A stretch of 64,000 bases of DNA from the NCBI GenBank assembly GCA_903632075.3, contig CAHIKZ030004732.1, positions 310,001 to 374,000 of the forward strand, read 5' to 3'. Source of the stretch: Acanthosepion pharaonis (lineage: Eukaryota; Mollusca; Cephalopoda; Sepiida; Sepiidae). Position 1 is the first letter of the stretch; every line of letters starts with the position of its first letter. Shown one piece after another: positions 44,030-55,565 of this stretch. The translations under genes and the position numbers were made by a program. The notes under the pieces were generated by a model. It saw nothing but the letters and a program-made list of their open reading frames with translations. It ran no database searches and had not been told where the DNA came from.

Positions 44030-44640
44030 AAATAGTTATATGGACAATGTAAGAACACTAAATTAATGTGACCAGTTAGAAAGGATCAAACAAGAAATGA
44101 ATAAGGTAAATTCTAGGAGAATGTGGAACTAGGTGGGCAAATAATGGAAATTTCTTCAGCAACTAATACAGGGTAATATATGCAGGTGGAGAGAAAAAAT
44201 GAGAGTGGATTAGGACTAATACTAGACAGAGATATGAAGAAATTCATTCTGGGATACAGTCAATGGATAGAATTCTTCCAGTGAAGCTGAAAGGGAAACT
44301 GTTTAATAGATTTGTTATAGTTACATATGTGCTGACAGCAGAAAGCATAGAGGAAGCAATTTAGTTTTATTCTACAATGGATAAAAACCAAGTCTCAATA
44401 TAAATGGCAGAAAATTACAATCATGGGAGACCTGAATGTTAAAACAGGTAATGAAGTGCAACATAGAAATAGCAAATTTGAACTAGTAACCAATAAAGAA
44501 AGAGAAAAATGGGTTCAATGATGCACAGCAAATGACCAGATAGTAGCTTATGGGAGTTAAGTCACATCAGAAATTAGCTTCTTGTTCATGGAGATAAACA
44601 TATACTTGACAAGAAATAAAATGTACACAAATAACAGGAA
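44030..44640 (+). mobile_element. LINE endonuclease fragment (family A, 5' part)
   Basis: The plus strand, with frame breaks, follows an EEP endonuclease: NVRTL-like start (ATGTAAGAACACTAAATT), YAGGEK, GLGLILDRDMKKFILGYSQW, then SQYKWQKITI, MGDLNVKTGNEVQHRNSKFE, TNKEREKWVQ and TANDQI. GDLN is the catalytic GDxN motif of these nucleases. The pattern corresponds to the domain upstream of the family A polymerases at 6690, 9346 and 27895. Unusually for a LINE, the 5' part is kept and the polymerase is missing. Confidence 0.75.
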
Positions 44641-44880
44641 AGCATGGTAAGTTGTATGTTAATTTGATAAAATTTATTTATATTTTTTATGTGTATTTTT
44701 AGGCTACAATTGTTTTATGGTAGATGTGATAAAAGGGAGAATTTACTCCATAGTATTACAAACCATATCACAGAGAGAAGTTTGATAAATGTTGCTCATA
44801 CCAAAGTTCATGGTGAAGAGATTGAATTTAATGTCTCTTGGTGGGATGTCCATATATATAGACATACTGATAGATATATC

Positions 44881-44882
<2 letters not shown>

Positions 44883-44952
<70 letters not shown>

Positions 44953-45085
44953 TAGATAGATAGATAGATAGATAGATATACAGATATAAAGGACAACATA
45001 TAGATGAATATACAGAGAGATATGTAAATATACAGATATCTATCTATCTATCTATCTATATATAGATATATATATATATTAGATA
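44883..45085. repeat. (CA)n, (GATA)n and (TATC)n cluster
   Basis: CA (44883-44948), GATA (44953-44977), then, after a short spacer, TATC (45036-45060) and another GATA run. The GATA and TATC blocks are inverted copies, so this region can fold on itself. Confidence 0.95.
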
Positions 45086-45161
45086 GATAGATCTACAACA
45101 ATCAAATATATGTATCAATAGACATACAAGCAAATATATGCATCAATAGACATATGTACAA

Positions 45162-45235
45162 GGGTAAGTCAAAAATATCTGCACTTTTGGCATAACACAT
45201 CTGTGTTATGAGTGTGGATATTTTTTTACTTTCCC
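45162..45235. mobile_element. Mariner-type fold-back, 74 bp
   Basis: GGGTAAGTCAAAAATATCTG at the left and its approximate reverse complement (GTGGATATTTTTTTACTTTC, then CC) at the right enclose CATAACACA-TC-TGTGTTATG, a perfect inner stem. The whole is two facing terminal repeats with almost no interior. GGGTAAGTCAAAA-type ends are typical of Tc1/mariner elements. Confidence 0.7.
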
Positions 45236-45251
45236 TAATTCATCCATTAAT

Positions 45252-45252
<1 letters not shown>

Positions 45253-45290
<38 letters not shown>
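45253..45290. repeat. (CA)n microsatellite
   Basis: About 19 CA units followed by TGTATGTATGTATC. Confidence 0.96.
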
Positions 45291-45294
<4 letters not shown>

Positions 45295-45309
45295 TGTATG
45301 TATCTATGT

Positions 45310-45485
45310 TGGGCTCTTCAGTGTGGTGTGATGGTTAGCAAGCCTATTTCGTTAGATCATTTACGACTGAATAGTGAGTTCTATCCTCACTTGATGCCCC
45401 ATACTTTCGGTCTTGTGCCATATCTAAGTTACGCTTAGAAAATCACTGTGTGTGTAGGTGTGTGTGTGTGTGTGTGTGTGTAAAG
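45310..45485 (+). mobile_element. tRNA-derived SINE (family 2) ending in (TG)n
   Basis: TGTGATGGTTAGCAAGCC (A-box region), ACTGAATAGTGAGTTCTATC (B-box region) and CTTGTGCCATATCTAAGTTA match the copy at 17195-17340. The 3' end passes into (TG)n (45453-45481), as expected for SINEs with microsatellite tails. Confidence 0.85.
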
Positions 45486-47733
45486 ATTATAGAGAACGCA
45501 AGGGACAGAACCACAATAAAATTAAAACTATTTGTACCAAGTTATTTCCCTTATAATTAGTGATAGTTTTTTTAAAAATTTTTAAGGTTTGCGTTCTAAA
45601 TCTAAAAGTAAAATTGACAATTGCTTTTTATTTTAAATACACATTGCCAACTTTCTATATTTTCGCTAATGGTTTAAAGCAAAAAAACAAAACAAAAAAG
45701 AACTTTGTTTAAAATGTTCGTGCTATAAAAAGTACAAATGACGGAATATAATTACTACAAATATTAGTCAGACTTAAACCAGCAGCAGAGTCATCCTGTT
45801 TTCGTAATTGCATGACATCACCATTTCATTATGATTCGTGATATTTTTTTAAAGTTTTAAATCACGGCATACACAAAAAATAAAATTGTAAAAGTATAAA
45901 TTCCTTGAACAGAGGGAAAAATTAATTTTATATATTTAAATTTTGCGATCATTTTTCTTATTCTCCTCATGATGGAGTTGAAATGAAAAGTTGTTCAATA
46001 TCTGTCGAGAACTGGAAACGAATGGTTATAAATGTCTCTTTGATTAAAAAATCTGTTCAATTTCACTTTATTCTCACAATCTATACGAAAAAGAAAAAGT
46101 AATTTTCTTTTGATAATAGACTTTTGCAAAAATTAAATAGCCTTATTTTTATTACAAAACTTGAAGCATAACTTTAAGGGAAAATAGGCATTCTAAAAAT
46201 AAGGAAATTAACACAATAAAATATTTCTTAAATAAAATATAATTATGGTTATTGTTGTTATTGTTGTTATCCAATCTGCCATATTTTATATTGAAAACAT
46301 AATTTAAACATCTGGGGAGAAATATACCCATTGAATATTTTTTTAATGATTATTTTTTGTATGCAGTTGCCACCAATAAAAGTTAAAAAAGATGTGTTGC
46401 CCTAAATTCTATCAGCTGGAGACTGGCATGAGTGATTGAGCTGCAGACGCTGCAGATGCTTATAGAAAAATATTCTGGATAAATTACACATGACTTAGAA
46501 ACTCATGATTAGCAGCTATAGAACCTGAATGACACATCCAGACAAATATAAAGGGCAATATTTATTTATGTAAAATATGGCATAAGGACAAACGTCTGAG
46601 AGAAGGAGAAGGCATTGTGGGAAAATGAAATAATAACACAATAATAATGAATAAAAAAGAAAAAGAAATACATTTTCCCATGGTGCTAGTAATAAAGGAA
46701 CAGGAAATTTTATTACCACATTTGGCTTCTCTAAATGCCCATTAGGTGACGCTGTTTAAGTTATATATGAAAAAAAAAATCCTTCTTCTTCCTCCAAGAT
46801 GTAATAGCACATGGATGAAGATGTCCCCAGCTTTTCCTTGGTTGACTGAACACTCCTTTTGTCCTCTTACTCCAAGATGTAGCAGAATACAGATGAAAGG
46901 AAATGTCCCCTTTCCCCAGTCAATTGATGGATGAAGTATAACCTGTACTTCGGTCATTCCAACTGGTCACAAAGCTGAATTGATTTTGGACATTATAACC
47001 ATTAACATTACTTACCCTAACTTACTTCTGGAGCAGCAAAAGAAAACAAACATACAAAAGAGACAATACACACAATCTTAAATTCTATAATGTTGATTCA
47101 CACTATCCTATCATTAACTTAGCTTTTTGCATTTACTATACTAACCATTCTGCATTGTTTCTTTCATTCTAACATTGCATTTGTTCAAAATCTTTCATGC
47201 AACCAAAAAATTTGAACTAAAAAGTTACATTCCCTAGGGGGAAATTTTAATTCAAACTGTATTTACAGAATCATGTGCAGGAGAGGAATAAAAATGATTT
47301 ATTTATAACAATTAAAAAAATGTTTCACAATGATTTAAATGAAACAAAATACATTTTCAAAAAATGTGTTTGTATATGTTCCCCACGCCTAATCGAATAT
47401 AACAAAAAGAATGTTAACCAGTAAAAAGAAAAAAAACAAAAAGAAAACATTCCCACAGTAAAGAACTTTACCTTTTATCATAGGGAGGGGGAGGAGGAGC
47501 AAATAAGTAAGTGGAAATGTTAGGCACTAAAACAAAAAGAACAAATGAATCTGCATTACATATCTTTGTATGATATTCTAGCACAGAATGGTCTTATGAA
47601 TCACAGACACAAATTCTTAACCAATCACTTCAAGAGGTCATTCTAAGTTCACTCCTCTCATATGACATATCTGTGCCACTTTCGCAAAAAATTTAAAAAA
47701 GAAAGCCCCTCTTTTTCCATTTTGATCCTAAAC
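45486..47733. other. Unassigned DNA with a CpG-normal patch
   Basis: CpG is not depleted at about 45580-46100 (about 11 by hand count), unlike the flanks. A diverged tandem duplication of about 68 bp (CTCCAAGATGTA) lies at 46793-46920, giving minus-strand repeats of ILLHLG. No gene is recognised. Confidence 0.45.
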
Positions 47734-48340
47734 TTAAACTGATGCTTGGGCAACCAGATGATTGCAGAGACAAGTAGAAAGAAACAAATCCCTATAGACT
47801 TTATTTACATCTGTCAAAAACACCATTGACATCATGGCTAATAAACATAGAAACATGTAATGTTTTTTCTTATATGGCAATGGACGCACATTGCTACAAA
47901 CAGAACTTGCTTCCAAGGTAACAAAATCTATCCATGAAGCATGTGAACCTTCAACAAGCTTACACAGTGAGTTTATGATTGTGCAATGAAATAGACTCTT
48001 CCATATTACCATAATAGTGAAATTACAAATCTCATCAAGAAAAGCCTATTGCTTATCTAGTGCATGCCTCAGATGAGGTGGGAGGATATTATTATTGAAG
48101 AATTTCAACCTGAGTGCCCAAGATCATAGGGAGCAATTGTGTCCCTCTTCCAGCCCAAAACCTTGAGTACATAGTCATGCACAGCCTTTCTGTCTTTTTC
48201 AACAATGGCTGAGTTTGAAAGAGGCCAGTCAACATTTATAATTGAAGTAGCACTCATTTTAATTCATACAGCAGCCTCCCTCTTACCTATTTTAGCATTT
48301 GCCATTATTATCTTGTGCATACATCTAACCTATGAAATGT
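47734..48340 (-). pseudogene. Unidentified decayed coding-like segment
   Basis: The minus strand has two long frame pieces: one containing NVDWPLSNSAIVEKDRKAVH then DYVLKVLGWKRDTIAPYDLG (about 48110-48240), and a 92-codon frame (47734-48012) with LVEGSHASWIDFVTLEASSV. The first looks truly protein-like. Stops between them suggest a transposon-derived or retrocopied sequence. I do not recognise the family. Confidence 0.3.
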
Positions 48341-48861
48341 AACCAGGCTGCACTTAAAAAAACCCCAAAAAACAATAATAATGGGAACAACAGATCTGAT
48401 GACACACCATGGGAACTTTGTGACTCCAAAGATGGCTAAACAGAGTTTAGCCATCTAACTCAGATAAAAGTTAGTTTATCTAACTCAGATAAAAGCAAAG
48501 AGAGTAGAAGTACACATGTTGGGAATTCAAAGAAAGATTACTTTCTCTAATACTTCTAAATATCAAGCACATCACATCCAATCCAACTGAAGAAGTCTAA
48601 GAGAAGACAACTGTTTCATGATCCCAGTCACAAACCAACATATTGTTAATTTTTGACCCTGTTACAATATTAAAATCATTGTATTTCTTTGCTCCTCTCT
48701 TCAATCTCATCATTGATTGTTAGAAATATGGAGATGATATTAGCATAGGAAGACTACCTGGTGGGGATGGTGGTACCAGGTGTGTTATAATTTCATGCAT
48801 GGCTGAGTTCATTTGCAATTTGTGCATAAAAGTTCCAACTCAAGGACATAAAGAGTGAAAT
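48341..48861. other. Unassigned DNA with hairpin and short duplication
   Basis: GATGGCTAAAC-AGA-GTTTAGCCATC (48431-48455) is a perfect 11-bp hairpin with a 3-base loop. ATCTAACTCAGATAAAAG is repeated at 48453-48470 and 48478-48495. Confidence 0.6.
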
Positions 48862-49707
48862 GGGTAAATTATCACCATTTTATATTTTTAATTTTACATA
48901 TTCATGTTGTTTGTTTTTGATTTTGTTGACTGCACAATATAGAGGAGTCAGTTAGGGACCATCTGAGAGAAAAAGAGCACCATGACACAATTCCCTCTGC
49001 CAGAAATTTAGAATTGATATGCTGTACTGTTTGGCATTTGTGCTAGAAGCTCCAATACAGAATATTTGTGTGTCAATCTGAGGACAGTGCAGAAAGAGTT
49101 GGATGAGTCTAATAGTGATTACAAAGGCACAGCAGCTTGAAAAAACTCATTCTGATCGTTTTGATAAGAACTCCTAAATTTTTTGGTGATGGCCTTTGAC
49201 TCAACATGGTTGTCTACATCAAGTGCATTGAGGAGGTAGTACTACTCTGGGTCAAGAGAGTGGCTGCTGAAAGATCCTATGTCTGGCAACAGAACTCTGC
49301 ACCATGTCACACAAGCAGAGGAACTCAGTTGTGGCTGTCAGACAATTTCTGTGACCACATCACCCCTTACATCTGGCCACCTAACTCCTCAGACTGCAAC
49401 CCCCTTGATTATTATGTGTGAGGCGTAGTTGAGTGAAATCAACAAAACTCCTTGTAACATCAAAGATGAACTGAAGGGAAGGATTATAGTAGCATTCACT
49501 AACTTAAACAAGGAGACCATCCAGAAGAGATGCAGGAGATTCTAAAGTCTTCTGGAGACCCTGGTTGAAGCCAGTGGTGATTTTATTGAAAAAAAATTTA
49601 CACTTTAGTATTTCAAGATATTTTTGTGTAATTTTGGTAACTATATCTGTTAAAATGAGATGTCAGTGTTGGTTACATTTTTATGTAATTTAGATGATAA
49701 TTTATCC
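48862..49707 (+). mobile_element. Internally deleted mariner-like element
   Basis: GGGTAAATTATCACC at 48862 and the reverse complement of the right end, GGATAAATTATCATC (to 49707), form terminal inverted repeats. The plus strand encodes TVQKELDESNSDYKGTAA and THSDRFDK, the N-terminal region of mariner transposases. After a gap come YIKCIEEVVLLWVKRVAAER, then SYVWQQNSAPCHTSRGTQLW, WPPNSSDCNPLDYYV. The second catalytic Asp (QDSAPCH in relatives) is Asn here, while the last one (DCNPLDYYV) is kept. The segment with the first Asp is deleted. The element is inactive at about 846 bp, against roughly 1.3 kb for full relatives. Confidence 0.85.
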
Positions 49708-52700
49708 ATCACACCCTAGACAACTTGATTTTACCCTGTTCAATTCTACCACAGCTCCAATGGTCTCATAATATGAGACAAATCTAAGAGTGTATGTTGT
49801 TTGAATCTAAACACAGGCAAGGCAGCCTCTAAGAAATGATAGTCAGCCTTATTGAAAATCTTGGACTGATAAATGTGGCTTGATTATTGACTTTCACAAA
49901 AATCATTCAAATCAAATACATGTTGTCTTGAATCTCCTAACCTTCACAAGTTTGGAAGCTATTTAATGATTGTGTATAACCCGCAATCAGTTTGCTAAGA
50001 TTTAGGCCAAAATATTTAATTATTTTAACTAATGCTAAAAATTGACTTATCGCATCCCTGCCATATTTTTGCTTAGTAACAACTTCACTACACCTGCTAG
50101 TGATACATTAGGGAATATTTATCTGCTTCATCCATTTGTTGAAGAACAATGCCAGCAAGGAGACAAACATCTGTGTCTGTCTCAAGTACATCTCTTAAGG
50201 AAGGCTGTCAAACCTTGAAGTCTTGTTCATCTTGACCATCTCTCAAATTTAATCCTCTGCTATAAGACACCTTTCATCAAGTTGCTTCAATCATCTTAAG
50301 AGGAAATTCCTTTAAATAGGCATAAAACAGAGACTGAACACTGGCACAAACTTTCTCAAATATTCAGTCATTTGGTGTTTTTTTTAGATCTTTGTTTTCT
50401 TTTCCTTTTCTGAACACTTTTTTTAGGGCTGGAGGTGAGGGATGAAACAGGCTTTTAGGAATTGGTCAGCATCTTTTGTTTTTTATAATAAATAAAAAAA
50501 AAGTCAGTCCTACATTGTGGTAGCCTGACCCAAAGCAAAAAAATGCTTAGTTGTCTCAGTGAGGCCCTTATTTAGAGTAAGAAAAAAAAATCTTTCAGAA
50601 TCTTGTAAAAACTCATGTAGTGTCAATGCCATAATTAAATATGTATTCAAGATCACATCAGATCATCAAGAGAGTCAGGTGCAGGGTTGACTTGAGGGGA
50701 ACTCCCAGCTGTTAAATGTAGAATCATGTGACCTCAGAAAACTGCACCTGGTTTTGCAAATGAGGAATGAACTGCATGATAGAAATGGATATATAAAAAG
50801 TAACCACAGAGAGGAACTGACAAGTCTCTCACACATTGCAGATGAGAACGCCATAGAACCACACACACACACACACACGCACACACTTCCTGAATGTATA
50901 AAATGTAATATTAAATGAGTGATTAAGTCCCACATTTTCATTTGATCTGCACATCTACTTTATTATTATACTACCAACAATAAAAAGAAACATTGATGGT
51001 TGAGCCACTGGAACAATCCAAATGACTACTGTTCGTACTTTTATTTCCTCTTTAATATCCATGATATATACCAAAGAATACTAACTGAATAATTTAAGGC
51101 TGGCAACCAATTAAATCCCAACAAAAATATTGCCAAAAATACAGCTATTATTTAAGAATGAGAATTTGAAACATTATGAATAAACAACTTTATTAACACT
51201 AACTAAAAAAAAAATGTGAAGTGACAAGTAAGTGCTCACTTACCGTTATTTTCTTTGTAAATTGACATATGTACAAATGTTAGTAAAGGAAACAGGTTCA
51301 GTTTACCAATGTTTTTATGAGTTGGGAAACACATTGATAAATATATATTATTATTCTTTTCTACATTCTTAGATCAATAATTAAAAATGGTTTCAATTTT
51401 TGAACAAATCCAGGCTATAATAACACTACAAAATCACAAAGTTCTTTACCAAATTACATCACCTAAAACTTCCAGCAGTAACTGTAAACATGTGATCCAC
51501 ACTCAGCCTTTCACCAACCAGTCAATAATTATCCTATGTTGTGTTTCAATTCTTGTTCACATTAGAGTGCACTGAAAATGGGAAAAGGCATGTTCACAAA
51601 GTAGCAAAGATGAAAACTTGTGTTATGTCAAGAAATGATAAAACAAACCCATTTTCCAATATTATGAAATAGGTGTTTCTATTCAGAGCTTTGATTGCTT
51701 AGTCTGGGTGGATAGGTAAGTGACATTTGGAAACAACTTCTGTCATATCAGTCTAACAGTTCTTCCCTGCCTACCAACTCTCTGACCATTTATACATCCT
51801 GGATATGTGGATGGCAGTAGAATTATACAAAGGACAGTGTGTCTACCACTAAAGGCAGACTAGAACTCACTCCTCTGATCCCAAATATGAACCAGAATAA
51901 TTTTACAGTTTGTTATCACTTGACCCCAAATGATTTCTTTCACTTATTCTTCCTCTTTGGTGTCAATTCAAAAATTCTATCCACTGGTTATAAAACAGAT
52001 ACAATAGAGATCTAAATAAAACTCACCTCTTTTACATGTCCCAATTATAATGTCATAATATCAAAAATGGGTAGCATGTGTAACCAGAAAGGAAAATAAT
52101 GATACAATCAACATGTTGACTTTCCACACTACATTAAACAAAAGGCTAGGAATGAAACTCCTATCGTTAACTATAAAGAACAATAACAGTAGATTTGAAA
52201 AGTCTAATTTTTTGAAAAACTGTTTTCAGAGATAGATTTTATGAATTTCACCCAACAATGTTAATTGTTCAGTAAATGAATGCTAATTATTAATTATTAT
52301 TAATGCTATTTATTTATTAATTATTATTAATGCTACTTATTAGAAAGTGTTTCTCATTTTCTCTTGCAAATATATTGTTTTAGATCTGAATTTGTATCTA
52401 AAAAGGTAAATGAATTACTGACAGTAGTTTTTGGTTGTATTACATATTGTCATGAGGAAAAGAGAAAGAAAAAGTCAGTGATTGTTTTGGAGTGGAAATA
52501 ATTCTCATGTTTTATTGTTGGTGTTTGGAACCTTTACTTGTATTTTGGAATGATCATCTGATTATTTTTTATTTTCTTTCATTTACTCACTTATCTGTGA
52601 GGAGGTAATAGAGTTTGTTATAATTGAAATATTCACTGACAATTTTGAGGACTATCAGATTTTTTTAGTACAACATGAAGAAAGTGGGTAGAGAGGTTGC

Positions 52701-52816
52701 ATATTTTCTCAAGTTTTTACAAACACACACACACACACACACGCGCACACATGCACGCACACACACACACACACCTATATAATCTGTGAAAAAGCAAAAC
52801 ATTCTGTGTGTGAATG

Positions 52817-52870
<54 letters not shown>

Positions 52871-53037
52871 TGTTTTACATTATACATATATATATATTTA
52901 CATTATTGTTCACCACATACAAGGCCCAAGAACCACTCAATATAAAGGGTAACTGAATGAGGTTGTTTCATTGAAAGAAGAATTAGAAATTATGAACATA
53001 TACAGGATAAATAATGGCTGACTCTAGAATTCAGTGA
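49708..53037. other. Unassigned DNA with (CA)n and (TA)n arrays
   Basis: CA at 50860-50886, CA with CGCG interruption at 52722-52772, TA at 52821-52861. Minus-strand (50675-50941) and plus-strand (51387-51575) frames of 60-90 codons show no recognisable motif. No element boundaries are seen. Confidence 0.5.
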
Positions 53038-53215
53038 ATGTGTGGGTGGTGTAATAGTGGCTTGGAATGAGAAATCAGAGAGTCAAGTTCAAATTCCAGT
53101 TGGGTTTGTTGCATTCATTTATAAATGGTATGAAGCCATCTACTTCCCACCCCCAAGTATGTATAAAATTATTGGACATATCTGGAAAAATCATTGTTAT
53201 TCTCAAAAAAAAAAA
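53038..53215 (+). mobile_element. tRNA-derived SINE (family 1) with poly(A)
   Basis: TGTGGGTGGTGTAATAG, AGTCAAGTTCAAATTCCAG (B-box GTTCAAATTCC) and GTTGCATTCA match the copy at 28783. The 3' end terminates in a run of 14 A (from about 53206), so this copy keeps more of its tail. Confidence 0.82.
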
Positions 53216-53284
53216 AAAATAGTTAAAACAATATTCATTTGCAAAAATAAAAAAAAAAATTATTTTTACAATCCCAAATATGTT

Positions 53285-53530
53285 TGAACTCTAAATAATC
53301 CGCAGAAGGGTTGATAAACTATAAAAAACAAACAAAAACAAAACCCTGGACTTGAAGAGGTTATGATTATTGTAGTCAGGGAAGTAAACTCTTAGGAGTT
53401 TGTTCCACAAAGCAGTGGCTCTTGCAAAGAAGCTGTCTGAATGGAACTTCTTCCTTCCCAATGGAATACAAAGGGAACGTGGATAATTCGCCTCTGTACA
53501 TGCCATGGTCGGTCTTAGTTGTAAAGATAC
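53285..53530 (-). mobile_element. LINE polymerase C-terminal fragment
   Basis: The minus strand reads CIPLGRKKFHSDSFFARATA, then LWNKLLRVYFPDYNNHNLFK. The pattern LWN-LP---FP--YN---FKSRV is the C-terminal signature of Jockey/CR1-like LINEs and resembles family B (5010, 19101), but I cannot say whether it is the same family. The rest of the element is absent. Confidence 0.7.
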
Positions 53531-53539
53531 AAATTAGTG

Positions 53540-54162
53540 GAACTAAGGAATGTTACTCATCAGAACATTTTCCATGGAAAAAGCAATAGAGTAGTAAGAA
53601 GCTTGTACAATTTTTTTTTTTAAACACTTGGTTTTGAATAACATATTCAAATTATTTTTATTCATTTTGAATATGAAGGGAATCATATTCAAAGAAATAG
53701 TTTGTGTTTGAACACTGAGGGAATAGGCAACATGAGACTCTGGAAAATGTGGGGGGGTGAAGATTGTGGAGGAATAATTACTGGAAGAAAATGATTGATA
53801 ATCAGGCAGCTCAGATCCATACAGATTATTTGCTTGTAATTGATAAGACATTCTCTACCATCAATGAAAAGTTGTTGAGAGATCTAGTTTCAGTTTATTA
53901 TCATTGATTATGGTTATGAATATATGCCTAAAATAATCAAAGAGAAGTGAAAAGGCATTTGTAGAAGCAGTCAATTTGTAAATGGATATTGTCCTTCCTT
54001 TAAATGTTCTGTCAATGGAACATCACAGTGTAGACAGTGCAAGATCACTTTTCTACCAGTTCATTTAACAGAGAGATTTGGTACTTAATTGACAGATGTG
54101 AAAGTTGGGCTTGTGTTGAACTCCTGCCATTACATATACACATATCTATACTGCTTTCTTTT

Positions 54163-54222
<60 letters not shown>

Positions 54223-54581
54223 TAATTAATGTTTTTTCCATACTATAAATGTCAGGTGTATACAGGAAACTGCTTATTCTTACTAGTTTATTCTGAAAAA
54301 CAAAAATTACATTACATATTTGTCATTGTTTTAATTTAAAAGTTGAATTTTAATAAAACCACAAGTGTCAATTTTATTATCTAGAACATCTTGGTGAACA
54401 TAATTTAAATATCTCAGATCAAATCATGTCAAGCAGGGTACAAAACTTTCCAATAAAAATGTATAGGAAATAATTTACAATCTTCCTCATTTAGCTTATT
54501 TCATGTCAAGAATATTGTATCATAGTGCTATTAAGCACTTAGCTGCTAAATATTTATAAAATCTGTGAGACCATATAATAC

Positions 54582-54628
<47 letters not shown>

Positions 54629-54729
54629 GAAAAATACAGAAAAAACAAAATTCTGAATATGCATTATTAATGTTAAAATAAAGTCGACGTCTTTTCTTTC
54701 ATACTGTCGGATTTATATCCATATATTTG

Positions 54730-54786
<57 letters not shown>

Positions 54787-55565
54787 CTGACAATTCCAAA
54801 AGAATCAATTAGAAAAAAAAAATTGAATTTTAATAACAAAAATGTTAAAACAAAATAACAAAACAGTCTAGTTGTTAGATTGTTTATTTACAATATTTTT
54901 ATACTTACCAGATTTATAAAAATGTGAACAAACTATAATGAAATACTTATTATTTCCCATTTTATGAAGAAATAAATATGAAAAGAGATTTTTATTTATA
55001 AATTTATAAAATGTCTGAACAAGAAAAGTTAAATAAACACATAACAATAAAAAACTAGTTGTAAATTTAGTAAAAATGCATTTTCTTGACATATCTTTCA
55101 ACATTAAACAAAATAATTTGAGTTTCAAAATAATCTGAGAAGAAAATATATAATGTCTGAAATGTTTATGTAAATTTTCTTGTTTTATATTTCAGACATT
55201 TTTTAACAAAAAATTTCTGTTCATATTTCTTTATAAAATGGTAAATATTACATTCTAGTTGGTTCACATATTTTTATCATCTTGTAATCATTTTGTAAAT
55301 AAACTCTCTAATTAGATTGTGTGTAATATTTTTGTTGTTATTAAAATTTTAAACATATAAAGTGGTAGAACAGTACAGTCAAATTCAGGTTTTCAGCTTA
55401 GTATCATTATTTAATGGTTACATAATAAGGTTTAATCAGGTTCCAAGAAACCCTGGTGTTCACACCTTTCATATCCCAAAAGACAATGATCATCAATTTG
55501 CTTGTTTCTGGCTCAAAGTGGTGACACCAGTGATGTTGCGGCACAAGAAACTATTACCTTTAGCC
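53540..55565. other. Unassigned AT-rich DNA with four (TA)n arrays
   Basis: TA arrays lie at 54169-54220, 54587-54624 and 54733-54781. Between the last two sits a possible tiny fold-back (54624-54700) with TGAAAGAAAA and TTTTCTTTCA ends. A 70-codon plus-strand frame (55362-55574) and a 102-codon minus-strand frame (53543-53851) are unrecognised. Confidence 0.5.

Noticed and set aside
44881..45480. CRISPR-like array or regularly spaced repeats
   Set aside because: The repeats are CA, GATA and TATC microsatellites without spacers, and the organism is an animal.
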